Assembly: GCA_029008095.1 (NCBI GenBank)
Contig: JAQXJB010000052.1
Coordinates: 209,238 to 273,237 of the forward strand
Origin: Clostridiales bacterium
GTDB lineage: Bacteria; Bacillota; Clostridia; Oscillospirales; Oscillospiraceae
Reading direction: 5' to 3'
Length of the DNA: 64,000 nucleotides
Shown here piece by piece: positions 32,533 to 42,213 of the stretch. A program made the position numbers and the translations under genes. The notes beneath the pieces were generated by a model. That model was given only the letters and a program-made list of their open reading frames with translations. It was not told the DNA's origin and did not search any database. Every line of letters starts with the position of its first letter. Position 1 is the stretch's first letter.

Positions 32533-32846
32533 AAAGTACCTCCTCTCCGAGCGTATTTTTGAAAATCGCCCTTTCACTGGAGCAGAACATGTTCAAAATC
32601 GAAAGTTCCACCTTCATTTTTTGCATTTTCAGCCCGCTAAAGCCCATTTTCACACGTGATTATGAAAGAAATATAAACCAAAATCGCAAAAATTGCAAGG
32701 GTATTATCATTAATCGTTTGTTTTTTCGTTACTTTATATATATTTGGACACAGTAAAATTCCGTTCTTGATTATTGTTGAATAAAGCTTTATACTATACT
32801 CTGGGAATAGAAATAAACTAAGCACGTTCACTTTAGGGAGGATAAT

Positions 32847-33734
32847 ATGAATAATACCAACGCCAAACCTCGCAAGCGCCGCGGCGACCGCCCGGACGGC
32901 CGCAGGCTGCGCTCTCTCGCGCCTTTCTACACCTTCATCCCATTCATCATGAAGGACCGCAACGATGCCAGCAATTATTTTACCGACAGCATCGACGTTT
33001 CCGCCGCAGACGCCTATCTCCGCAAAAAGCGAGAAGAGGGTCTGAAGGGCGTGGGCATGCTCCATCTTTTTCTCGCCGCATATGTCCGCTGCGTGGCGCA
33101 GTTTCCCGGCATCAACCGCTTCATTTCCGGCCAGCGCATATATGCCCGCAATAACATTGAGGTATCCATGGCCGTAAAGCGCAAGCTTTCTCTCGACGCT
33201 GCTGAAACCACCATTAAGGTGGTTTTCGAGCCCACCGACAGAATAGAGGATATTTTCAACAAAATGACCGCCGCGATAAACGAGATAAAGGACAACGACG
33301 AAGAAAACGGCACCGACAAGTTTGCCGCCGCCTGCGGCAAGCTTCCCCGCCCAATCTTCCGCTGGGCGATTCGCCTGTTCTATTGGCTGGATTACCACGG
33401 CTGGCTGCCCAAGTCCCTGCTGGACATCAGCCCCTTCCACGCCTCTTTCTTCATAACCGACCTTGGTTCCATCGGCATCCCGCCTATATACCATCATCTC
33501 TATAATTTCGGCAATGTGCCCATCTTCCTGGCTTTCGGCGCAAAACACCGTCAGAGCTACACCAAGTCGGATGGTACCACAGAGGACCGGCGCTACATAG
33601 ACTACAAGGTGGTAACTGACGAGCGCATCTGTGACGGCCACTATTACGCCACCGCTTTCAAGCACATGAAGCACTACATGCGTAATCCCAACCTGCTTGA
33701 CGAGCCTGTCACCGTTGTTCAGGACGTGGATTGA
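32847..33734 (+). CDS. Stand-alone 2-oxoacid dehydrogenase E2/CAT-fold acyltransferase-like protein
   Basis: C-terminal ...DYKVVTDERICDGHYYATAF resembles DHRxxDG motif with His replaced by Glu. Confidence 0.75.
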   Translation: MNNTNAKPRKRRGDRPDGRRLRSLAPFYTFIPFIMKDRNDASNYFTDSIDVSAADAYLRKKREEGLKGVGMLHLFLAAYVRCVAQFPGINRFISGQRIYARNNIEVSMAVKRKLSLDAAETTIKVVFEPTDRIEDIFNKMTAAINEIKDNDEENGTDKFAAACGKLPRPIFRWAIRLFYWLDYHGWLPKSLLDISPFHASFFITDLGSIGIPPIYHHLYNFGNVPIFLAFGAKHRQSYTKSDGTTEDRRYIDYKVVTDERICDGHYYATAFKHMKHYMRNPNLLDEPVTVVQDVD

Positions 33735-33803
33735 TTTTATTTTTAGTTTTAGACTAATTAAGGTTGAAAATTCACATATAATATGGTAGAATAAATCAGC
33801 CTC

Positions 33804-33877
33804 GCGGGTATAGTTCATCGGTAGAACGCGAGCTTCCCAAGCTCGACAGGAGGGTTCGACTCCCTTTACCCGCTCCA
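33804..33877 (+). tRNA. tRNA-Gly(CCC)
   Basis: Acceptor GCGGGTA/TACCCGC, anticodon stem CGAGC-TTCCCAA-GCTCG, T-loop TTCGACT, encoded CCA. Confidence 0.95.
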
Positions 33878-33905
33878 AAAAAGCACGCTCCGGCGTGCTT
33901 TTTTT
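33877..33905 (+). terminator. Rho-independent terminator after tRNA-Gly
   Basis: AAAAAAGCACGC-TCCG-GCGTGCTTTTTTT. Confidence 0.85.
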
Positions 33906-33953
33906 CAATACAATAAAAAATATATCCCTCAGAATCAAAAGGAGGTCGCCGCC

Positions 33954-34511
33954 ACGGAATTCATAAACAACATCGACTCGGCTGTAATGCTGTTTTTCCA
34001 GCAGCTAAGGAATCCCGTAACAGACCCAATAATGGCCATTTTCTCCATTTCATGCAATATAGGCTTCATATGGATAGTCCTCGCGCTGGTGCTGCTGGTC
34101 AGAAAGAAAACCCGCCGTCACGGCATACAGCTTGCTCTGTGCCTTATAGCTTCACTCATTGTAAATAATCTTATTCTGAAAAATCTTGTGGCACGTCCCC
34201 GCCCCTTCACAGAGGTGGAGGGACTGACTGTCATGCTCAGCCGTTTTGCCGACGCGGGTTCCTGGTCATTTCCTTCCGGCCACGCGGGCAGCAGCTTTGC
34301 CGCCGCCTATTCTCTGAGCAAAAGCTTCGGCAAGAAAGGATATCCGGCATGGATAGCCGCCGCGCTGATAGCCATTTCCCGCTGCTATATCGGCGTGCAT
34401 TATCCTTCGGACGTTATCTGCGGCGCGCTTTTCGGAACGCTTGGTGCTGTCGCCGCAGTGTATCTTTGGTCACGGTGCCTGCCGCTTTTGGAAAGAAAAA
34501 AACTCATATGA
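33954..34511 (+). CDS. PAP2-family phosphatase, probable ACG start
   Basis: KNLVARPRPF, SFPSGHAGSS, ISRCYIGVHYPSDV motifs; AGGAGG 8 nt upstream of in-frame ACG-GAA-TTC; first ATG only at 33987. Confidence 0.8.
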   Translation, partial: TEFINNIDSAVMLFFQQLRNPVTDPIMAIFSISCNIGFIWIVLALVLLVRKKTRRHGIQLALCLIASLIVNNLILKNLVARPRPFTEVEGLTVMLSRFADAGSWSFPSGHAGSSFAAAYSLSKSFGKKGYPAWIAAALIAISRCYIGVHYPSDVICGALFGTLGAVAAVYLWSRCLPLLERKKLI

Positions 34512-34517
34512 TAATAA

Positions 34518-34550
34518 AAGGCCGCTGCGGTTCAAAAGCGCAGCGGCCTT
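34518..34550. terminator. Bidirectional terminator hairpin
   Basis: AAGGCCGCTGCG ... CGCAGCGGCCTT between convergent genes. Confidence 0.8.
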
Positions 34551-34554
34551 ATTG

Positions 34555-35703
34555 TCATTCTTCCATATTTTCTTCCGATTCGCTTACGCTCTCTTTCTCT
34601 GCCGGCTTTTCACAGACCGGACAGCATTCCGCGTCCCAGGAATAAGCATCGAGCATGTCCTCGTCCGACAGAAATGTGGGCTCGCCTCTTCCTGCGGCGT
34701 CATCCACATACACATCCACGTGGCAGTATCCGCTGTCAACGTTCACAACATTCCAGAAGTGCTTTTCATTATTCATGCGCCCTTCCACCACATAGCACTC
34801 TACTCCGCCGAGGTTGCAGAGCAGCTTAACCGCCATGGCATATCCCTCGGAGTCGGCCTGTCCGCTGCCGATAAGCGCGTCATAGGCGGTACAGCCGGTT
34901 TCCGTTTGCAGCGGCACGCAGCGCTCCATCACATTGCGGCAGATATAGCCGATATCGGCGCGATAGGAGCTTTCGAGGACATCTTGAGCATAGCTGCTCA
35001 GGCTCTCCGTCCTCCTCTGGAGTTCATTGACGCCAAGCCCATAGTGAAACTCCACTTCCGTTATTCTCTTGACCACGCTGTCGAATGCTGCATAATCATT
35101 GACAGAAACACCGGGCTTCTGTGGGATAAGCTGAGGGAAGCTGCGGTAAAAAGCATCTATGAAAGCTTCAACATCCTCGGTCTTTATCTCCGTGGATACC
35201 TGCATAACCGCCAAGGAGCTTTCAAAGTTCTCAAGAGCCTCATTGATCAGCACCTGCATATCCTTGCCGGAGAGGATCGTGACCACGCTGTCTATTTCCT
35301 CCGCGCTGCGCTTATAGGTTATATATATCTCCATCTCGTAGTAAGAAACTATCCGGTTTATGCTGTGGGTTATATAGTCCACGGCGTAGATGCCCATTGG
35401 TTCTTCCCGGGTGACCTCAAAGCAGGCTCTGGAGATATCGTCCTCCACATCCCCCTTATACTTCTCGGTCTTGATTATTCCGTATTCCGCCGCGCTGTTG
35501 ATGAGGTTCATCAGCGCGTTTTTCATACCCTGATAGCTTTTGACTTCCTGAACGGAGGAGTCGTCCTTTATCTCGAAGTATTCGTCGACATAAGGCTCCT
35601 CCTCCCGGTATTCCTTATCGAACATACCGCTGCAGCCGGAAAGGAGCAGGGCAAGAACGCAGAGAACGGCTGTAAGCTTTATTCTGTTTTTCATTCGCTT
35701 CAC
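34555..35703 (-). CDS. Lipoprotein with transglutaminase-like domain
   Basis: Lipobox LLLSGCSG; TAYDALIGSGQADSEGYAMAVKLL...KHFWNVVNVDSGYCHVDVYVDD. Confidence 0.7.
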   Translation of the reverse strand: MKRMKNRIKLTAVLCVLALLLSGCSGMFDKEYREEEPYVDEYFEIKDDSSVQEVKSYQGMKNALMNLINSAAEYGIIKTEKYKGDVEDDISRACFEVTREEPMGIYAVDYITHSINRIVSYYEMEIYITYKRSAEEIDSVVTILSGKDMQVLINEALENFESSLAVMQVSTEIKTEDVEAFIDAFYRSFPQLIPQKPGVSVNDYAAFDSVVKRITEVEFHYGLGVNELQRRTESLSSYAQDVLESSYRADIGYICRNVMERCVPLQTETGCTAYDALIGSGQADSEGYAMAVKLLCNLGGVECYVVEGRMNNEKHFWNVVNVDSGYCHVDVYVDDAAGRGEPTFLSDEDMLDAYSWDAECCPVCEKPAEKESVSESEENMEE

Positions 35704-35719
35704 CCTGTCTTAATCCTTT

Positions 35720-37966
35720 TTAAAAAATACTTATCTGCTCCTCGCCGGAATCCTCGGGCTTGAGCAGAGCTCCAGCCGCGGGCAGGCTTCTCACCCGGTA
35801 ACGGGCGACATTCCGGATGGAGGTCTCGTCCAGCCACATGGCGCCGCGGAGCTTATACTTTGTCTTGAGGGTCATCACCGCCACGCCCTGAGTGCTTCTG
35901 GATGACTTGGGCGCAAGCTGGGCGGAATTAAAGACGAGGGCACGTCCCTCGGTGGAGAACGTGGCTATTTCCTTTTCCTCTGTGACCGGTATTATTGCCT
36001 TAAGGGGCGATTTATCCGAATAAGCGCCGGTGAGCTTTTTGCGGTTGGTCTTGGTGGCATAAGCTTCCGCGGCAACGCGGGCCACCTTACCGTTTTCAAA
36101 GAAAAAGAGGATGTTTCCGGTATAGTCTCCGGGCTGCATGAGGTAAACCACATTCTCCCCCTCGTCCATCTGAAGCTTGGCGGGCAGGAACGCGCCCAGA
36201 GCCGAAGCCTTGGTGTCCTCAAACTCGGAAACGCGGGTCTTATAGACCTGGCATTTATCGGTAAATACCAGCAGTTCGGCATTGTTTGTGGTCTCAAAGC
36301 TTATGAAGGGGCTGTCCTCTTCCTTATACTTCTGCTCGCTGTTCATGCGCAGGGACTGCGGCGTTATCTTCTTGAAGTAACCGTGGCGTGACATGAACAC
36401 CGTTACCGGATAGTCCGCGACCTCCTCCACTACCTGCATCTCCTCCGCGACCTCATGCTCAAAGACGATATCGGTCTTACGGGGTTGCCCATATTTCTTG
36501 ATAACGTTCTGCAGTTCTTCGATGATTATCTTCTTTATTCTGCTCTTATTCCTGGTGATATCCTCCAGGTCGGCTATCTCCTTTTCAAGGCTCTCTGTCT
36601 CCTCCACGCGCTTGAGTATATACTCACGGTTGATATTGCGCAGCTTTATCTCGGCCACATACTCCGCCTGCAGCTCGTCGATACCAAAACCTATCATCAG
36701 GTTGGGGATAACGTCGTCCTCCAGCTCAGTCTCGCGGATTATGCGTATGGCCTTATCTATATCAAGGAGTATCTTCGCAAGACCCTTGAGCAGGTGCAGC
36801 TTTTCCTTTTTGCGGGAAAGCTCAAAATACACTCTCCTGCGTACGGCTTCGATGCGCCATGCGCTCCACTCGTCCAATATCTCGCGTACGCCCATTACCC
36901 TGGGCATACCGGCGATAAGTATATTGAAATTGCAGGAGAAGGTGTCCATGAGCGGAGTCATTTTGAAGAGCCTCTGCATGAGCTTTTCCGGGTCCGTTCC
37001 CCGCTTGAGGTCTATGGCAAGCTTAAGGCCGCTCAGGTCGGTCTCGTCACGCATATCGGTTATTTCCTTGACCTTGCCGGTTTTTATCAGCTCCGCCACC
37101 TTGTCGATTATGGCCTCGGCTGTGGTGGTATAAGGTATCTGGCGTATCTCAATAAGGTTCTGCTCCTTGATGTATTCCCACTTGGCGCGTACCTTGAAGC
37201 TGCCGCGTCCGGTCTCGTAGATCTGCTCCATCGCGCCGCGGTTGAAGATAAGCTCGCCTCCGGTGGGAAAATCGGGAGCTTTGAGGGTCTCAAAGAGGTC
37301 GCACTGAGGGTTCTTCATAAACTCAATCGTAGTTCGGCAGACCTCCTCCAGATTGAAGCCGCATATCATGCTGGCCATGCCGACGGCTATGCCCTGATTG
37401 GAGGAAACAAGAATATTAGGAAAGGTTGTCGGCAGAAGCGCCGGCTCCTTCATACTGCCATCGTAGTTATCCACGAAATCCACAGTATCCCGGTCTATAT
37501 CCTTGAATATTTCCGCGCAGACCGGCGAAAGCTTCGCCTCCGTATAACGGGAGGCGGCATAGGCCATATCCCGGGAATAAACCTTGCCGAAGTTGCCCTT
37601 TGAGTCTACAAAAGGCACCAGCAAGGCCTCGTGGCCTTTTGAAAGGCGAACCATCGTCTCGTAAATCGCCGCGTCACCATGAGGGTTAAGGCGCATGGTC
37701 TGGCCGACGATGTTGGCGGACTTTGTACGGCTGCCGGTTATCAGTCCCATTTTATACATGGTGTAAAGCAGCTTACGGTGGGAGGGCTTGAAGCCGTCTA
37801 TCTCCGGGATAGCCCGGGAGACGATAGCCGACATGGCATAGGGCATAAAATTTATCTCCAGCGTCTCGGTGATGGGCTGCTCCAGCACTTCCGGGCGCAG
37901 CCCCATGACGTTGGGATTATCTACTCGTTTGGCTCCGTTCTTTTCGGGCGCTTTTTTCTTTGCCAT
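35720..37966 (-). CDS. Type IIA DNA topoisomerase subunit A (ParC/GyrA family)
   Basis: EINFMPYAMSAIVSRAIPEIDGFKPSHRKLLYTMYKMG; paired with subunit B. Confidence 0.92.
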   Translation of the reverse strand: MAKKKAPEKNGAKRVDNPNVMGLRPEVLEQPITETLEINFMPYAMSAIVSRAIPEIDGFKPSHRKLLYTMYKMGLITGSRTKSANIVGQTMRLNPHGDAAIYETMVRLSKGHEALLVPFVDSKGNFGKVYSRDMAYAASRYTEAKLSPVCAEIFKDIDRDTVDFVDNYDGSMKEPALLPTTFPNILVSSNQGIAVGMASMICGFNLEEVCRTTIEFMKNPQCDLFETLKAPDFPTGGELIFNRGAMEQIYETGRGSFKVRAKWEYIKEQNLIEIRQIPYTTTAEAIIDKVAELIKTGKVKEITDMRDETDLSGLKLAIDLKRGTDPEKLMQRLFKMTPLMDTFSCNFNILIAGMPRVMGVREILDEWSAWRIEAVRRRVYFELSRKKEKLHLLKGLAKILLDIDKAIRIIRETELEDDVIPNLMIGFGIDELQAEYVAEIKLRNINREYILKRVEETESLEKEIADLEDITRNKSRIKKIIIEELQNVIKKYGQPRKTDIVFEHEVAEEMQVVEEVADYPVTVFMSRHGYFKKITPQSLRMNSEQKYKEEDSPFISFETTNNAELLVFTDKCQVYKTRVSEFEDTKASALGAFLPAKLQMDEGENVVYLMQPGDYTGNILFFFENGKVARVAAEAYATKTNRKKLTGAYSDKSPLKAIIPVTEEKEIATFSTEGRALVFNSAQLAPKSSRSTQGVAVMTLKTKYKLRGAMWLDETSIRNVARYRVRSLPAAGALLKPEDSGEEQISIF

Positions 37967-37981
37967 TGGAATCCATCCTTA

Positions 37982-39967
37982 TCACGAAATATCTGCCAGA
38001 TCCAGATACTTGTATCCGTTGTCCGCAATATGATCCTTGCGTCCCTGCAGGTTGTCACCTAACAGCAGGTCGAAGGCCGCGGCGGTACGCTCCACATCCT
38101 CCGGCATGACCTTAATGAGACGGCGGGTCTCGGGATTCATGGTCGTCAGCCACATCATCTCCGGGTCGTTTTCGCCAAGTCCCTTGGAGCGGTTGATGGT
38201 ACATTTCTTGCCGGCCAGCTCACCGCTGAGGATGTCGTTCTTCTCCTTGTCGGAGTATGCAAACCAGGTCTTTTCCTTATACACGATCTCGTACAACGGA
38301 GACTCCGCGATATACACATAGCCCTCCCTGATCAGCGTGGGCGCCAACCGGTAGATCATGGTGAGGATCAGGGTGCGAATGTGAAATCCGTCCTCGTCGG
38401 CATCGGTACAGATTATTACCTTGTTCCAGCGGAGGTTTTCAAGGCTGAAGGCGCTCATGTCCTTGGTATGCTTATTCTGTATCTCAACGCCGCAGCCCAG
38501 CACCTTGACAAGGTCGGTGATGATCTCGCTTTTGAATATCTTGTCGTAATCCGCCTTCAGGCAGTTGAGTATCTTGCCGCGGACGGGCATTATGCCCTGA
38601 AACTCCGCGTCGCGGCTTGTCTTACAGGAGCCAAGAGCTGAGTCGCCCTCGACGATGTATATCTCGCGGCGGGAAACATCCTTGGTGCGGCAGTCCACGA
38701 ATTTCTGGATGCGGCTGGTTATATCCACACTGCCGGAAAGCTTCTTCTTGATATTCAGCCTTGCCTTTTCCGCGGTCTCGCGGCTGCGCTTGTTCACAAG
38801 CACCTGCTCGGCTATCTTCTCGGCGTCCATATGGTTTTCGATAAAATATACCTCAAGACGCTCCTTGAAGAACTCGGTCATTGCGTCCTGAATGAATTTA
38901 TTGGTGATGGACTTTTTCGTCTGGTTCTCATAGGAAGTGCGGTTTGAGAAGCAGTTGGTGACAAGTATCAGACAGTCCTGGATATCGGCGAAGGTTATCT
39001 TGCTCTCGTTCTTCTGATACTTGTTCTGCGCCTTCAGATATGCGTCGATAGCGGAAACAAAGGCGCTCTTCACGGCCTTGTCCGGCGCGCCGCCATGCTC
39101 CAGCCAGGAGGAGTTGTGATAATACTCTATCTTATTTACGCGGTTGGAGAAGCACATGGCGGCGGATATCTTCAGTTTATACTCCGCCTTGTCCTCCCTG
39201 TCCCGTCCCTTGCGCTCTGCTTCCATGTAGAACGGCAGCGTCATGGAATCCTCACCGCCTATCTCGGTGACGTAATCAAGGATACCGTTCTCATAGAGGT
39301 AATCCGTGGTCTCGAACCTTCCGTTCACCTGGCGGCGGAATCGGAAGGTGACGCCGCGGTTGACCACAGCCTGGCGCTTGAGAATGTCCATATAATACTC
39401 ATCGGGGATGTTTATATCGGTAAAAACCTCGATATCGGGCTTCCAGCGTGTGAGCGTACCGGTGCGCTTTCCCTTTTCCTCAACGAAGCTGAGGCCGCCC
39501 ACGTTCTCTCCCTTTTCAAAATGGAGGCTGTACTTCTTCTGGTCGCGCCAAACGGTAACGTCCATATACTCCGAGGAATACTGGGTGGCGCAGGCGCCGA
39601 GGCCGTTAAGGCCGAGGGAGTACTCATAGTTCTCCCCCTCCTTATTGTCATACTTGCCGCCGGCATAAAGCTCGCAGTAGACGAGTTCCCAATTATAGCG
39701 CTCCTCAACGGGGTTATAGTCCAGCGGGCAGCCGCGTCCGAAGTCCTCGACCTCGATGGAATTATCCTCGTAGGCCGTGAGAACTATCAGCTTGCCGTGG
39801 CCCTCTCTTGCCTCGTCAATGGAGTTGGAAAGGATTTCAAATACCGCATGCTCGCAGCCCTCAAGGCCGTCAGAGCCGAATATGACGCCCGGGCGCAGAC
39901 GGACTCTGTCCGCGCCCTTGAGCATGGATATACTGTCGTTACCGTAATTTACGGAACCCTTTTTCAT
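37982..39967 (-). CDS. Type IIA DNA topoisomerase subunit B (ParE/GyrB family)
   Basis: GHKL ATPase motifs, EGDSALGSCKTSRD, TDADEDGFHIRTL. Confidence 0.92.
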   Translation of the reverse strand: MKKGSVNYGNDSISMLKGADRVRLRPGVIFGSDGLEGCEHAVFEILSNSIDEAREGHGKLIVLTAYEDNSIEVEDFGRGCPLDYNPVEERYNWELVYCELYAGGKYDNKEGENYEYSLGLNGLGACATQYSSEYMDVTVWRDQKKYSLHFEKGENVGGLSFVEEKGKRTGTLTRWKPDIEVFTDINIPDEYYMDILKRQAVVNRGVTFRFRRQVNGRFETTDYLYENGILDYVTEIGGEDSMTLPFYMEAERKGRDREDKAEYKLKISAAMCFSNRVNKIEYYHNSSWLEHGGAPDKAVKSAFVSAIDAYLKAQNKYQKNESKITFADIQDCLILVTNCFSNRTSYENQTKKSITNKFIQDAMTEFFKERLEVYFIENHMDAEKIAEQVLVNKRSRETAEKARLNIKKKLSGSVDITSRIQKFVDCRTKDVSRREIYIVEGDSALGSCKTSRDAEFQGIMPVRGKILNCLKADYDKIFKSEIITDLVKVLGCGVEIQNKHTKDMSAFSLENLRWNKVIICTDADEDGFHIRTLILTMIYRLAPTLIREGYVYIAESPLYEIVYKEKTWFAYSDKEKNDILSGELAGKKCTINRSKGLGENDPEMMWLTTMNPETRRLIKVMPEDVERTAAAFDLLLGDNLQGRKDHIADNGYKYLDLADIS

Positions 39968-40254
39968 GAGCTTCCTCCGTTTGTTATGGTTATTTCTGTT
40001 CTTTCATCTGCCCGACAAGCCGTCCGCCCTCCCCGGCGCTCAGCCGGCTCACAACGCGGCACGTTTCGCCATCAGGAGCGTACGCTCCATCCCTACTGTC
40101 ACTTTATACAAAATATAGTATGCCACTATCAGGGCAGCGTACATCATAGGCATTTAATGCCACTTTCAAATTTATCATAACATTTCCCATAAATCAAGCA
40201 AAAATGGCCGCCGGAAACTCCAACGGCCATTATTTATCATTACGTTTCTTCGCT

Positions 40255-40755
40255 TTAGCCTATACGCTCCATAATATAGCTCTGCACCTCATGCCTCTCT
40301 ATACCGAGAGCCACGGCCAGCTCGCCGAAAAGCATATCCTCGGCGCGCTTCATATATCGCTCATCCATAGCGCCGAACTTGCGTTTCTCTTCCTCGCAGG
40401 TACGCTTTTTGGCATAAATAGACATGGTCAGCTCAATGAGTTCCCCGCAATCATAGTGCTTTATGATAGTCTCATAATGCTCTGAAAGCCGCCGCAGGAC
40501 ACTATTATTATAAGCCTCGGCGTGAATGGCTGGTATGGTATCAATGAGGCGCTCCGCCTCCTCCCTGCTTATGACAGGACGCATGAACACCTTATCGTTA
40601 TCCACGGGAGTGGAGACAGAACAGGTCTGATAGATTGGCTTGAGCACATAAAAGGATTGCTCCTCCGCGCTTTTCGGCAGCCGGCGCAGCTCGATATTTT
40701 CAACGCGGCAAACGCCCATACTGCCGTAAATAATCATATCTCCTATCGCGAACAT
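40255..40755 (-). CDS. CarD-family transcriptional regulator
   Basis: MFAIGDMIIYGSMGVCRVENIELR CarD RID-like N-terminus. Confidence 0.85.
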   Translation of the reverse strand: MFAIGDMIIYGSMGVCRVENIELRRLPKSAEEQSFYVLKPIYQTCSVSTPVDNDKVFMRPVISREEAERLIDTIPAIHAEAYNNSVLRRLSEHYETIIKHYDCGELIELTMSIYAKKRTCEEEKRKFGAMDERYMKRAEDMLFGELAVALGIERHEVQSYIMERIG

Positions 40756-40793
40756 ATTCACACCTCCCGCTCTGTGCAAGGCACTAAATAAAA

Positions 40794-40847
40794 AAAGCTG
40801 CAGTTCTGACAACCGGACTTACATTCGTCAGAACTGCACGCTGTATG
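40794..40847 (-). terminator. Terminator for CBS-domain gene
   Basis: Minus strand GCAGTTCTGAC...GTCAGAACTGCAGCTTTTTTT. Confidence 0.8.
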
Positions 40848-40892
40848 TTTATTTTACCACTTTTTCGCGTAATTTTCAAGCTTTTTGAATTA

Positions 40893-41324
40893 TTATTCTT
40901 TTCCGGTATATTTTTTAAAGAGGATCTTAAGGATATCGCGGCGGGTTATGATACCGATGAAGGAATCCATATCGTCGATTACAGGAACATAATTCTGGTT
41001 GAGCGCGCGCTCAAAGAGCTGCTCCACCGGCTCGGTTATTCTAACCGGCGGGTTTCGGTTTTCCTCGATAATGTCTCGGATATAAACATCCTCAAGAGAG
41101 CGGATATCTATCTTCTCCATTGCGCTCTCGGTATTCTCGCCGTCGACTATGTACCAGAGAAGATCGCCCTCTCTGATCGTGCTGTAATATTTTCCGCTGC
41201 GTGTAATGACGGGTATAGCTGTATATCCATGGTGGCACATCTTTTCAAGAGCCTGCCGCACCGTAAAATCATCATAAAGGTACTCGACCTCTACCTTGGG
41301 CTTCAAAAACATGGCAATGTTCAT
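40893..41324 (-). CDS. CBS-domain protein
   Basis: Two CBS motifs (VRQALEKMCHHGYTAIPVI..., YVPVIDDMDSFIGIITRRDIL). Confidence 0.9.
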   Translation of the reverse strand: MNIAMFLKPKVEVEYLYDDFTVRQALEKMCHHGYTAIPVITRSGKYYSTIREGDLLWYIVDGENTESAMEKIDIRSLEDVYIRDIIEENRNPPVRITEPVEQLFERALNQNYVPVIDDMDSFIGIITRRDILKILFKKYTGKE

Positions 41325-41328
41325 TGTA

Positions 41329-41470
41329 TTCCTCCATTTCGACGTGCAGACAGCACAAATTAGAAACGAATGCTCCCCCGGAGAAATGGGGGATTATAGC
41401 CATCATCTGCGGTTGCCGCAAAGCGTCAGGCAAATGAGCCTATTAATAATATATGTATAGCGCTTTTCTT
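41329..41470 (-). repeat. Dispersed repeat copy 3, upstream of CBS gene
   Basis: TTCCTCCATTTC...CAGCACAAATTAGAAACGAATGCTCCCCCGGAGAAATGGGGGATTATAGCCATCATCTGCGGTTGCCGCA. Confidence 0.85.
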
Positions 41471-41949
41471 CCCGCTGTGCTTCTTATCCCGCGGCTGCCT
41501 GCGGTTTATAATTTATGATACCACATTTTTTCCGGCAAATCATTAACAAAATGAAAAACATCCCTCCGACAGGTTCAAAACGTTCATTATATCCGTTGAT
41601 ATCATACCAGCGTATATATTTCGGTTTGAAAATGTCAAAGGGACGTTTTTCCTAAAGTTGACAGTATTTACACCTGTCCCCTTATCGGACGCTTTTTTGA
41701 ATCTTCTCGCATCTTCCACACTAACACGGGGTCTGATCCCGCCGCGCCGTGGCCTTTCTCCCACAGCGTATGCCGTGAAAACCGGCCTGATATCGGCGCG
41801 TACTCTCCTGCGTCCGAGCTTATTATGTCTCGCTCCGGAAAGAATACTCAGGAAATTTTTCTCATTCAAGTTTAAACCGGACATGTAGTGAATACAATAT
41901 TATATACCAATGAAAACGAAACGGAAGTGATCTTATCAACACCAAACGT

Positions 41950-42213
41950 ATGTCACGTTTATCGGCAAAGGAGCTTGCAAAGCTGACAAGGGAGCTGAGA
42001 GAGGTAAGCTGCGATCTGCACTGCGCTTACGACGCCTTCAACACCGCCGTTGAGGACGACCTCATATTTTCCAGCATATATGAGATCAACATGCTTCGCT
42101 CCCGGCACACCTATCTGCTGCGGCGGATAAAGCAGCTGCATGCCTCCCTGCCTGATGAAAGGAACGAGAAATGGATCTCATCATCTACGCAGGCGCAGCC
42201 ATCGCCGGAATAA
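41950..42213 (+). CDS. YaaL-like (DUF2508) protein
   Basis: CDLHCAYDAFNTAVEDDLIFSSIYEINMLRSRHTYLLRRIK; adjacent to bofA-like gene. Confidence 0.8.
   Translation: MSRLSAKELAKLTRELREVSCDLHCAYDAFNTAVEDDLIFSSIYEINMLRSRHTYLLRRIKQLHASLPDERNEKWISSSTQAQPSPE

Noticed and set aside
41543-41884. 113-aa ORF as a real gene
   Set aside because: No recognisable family, overlapping ORFs on both strands; kept only as an unexplained region.
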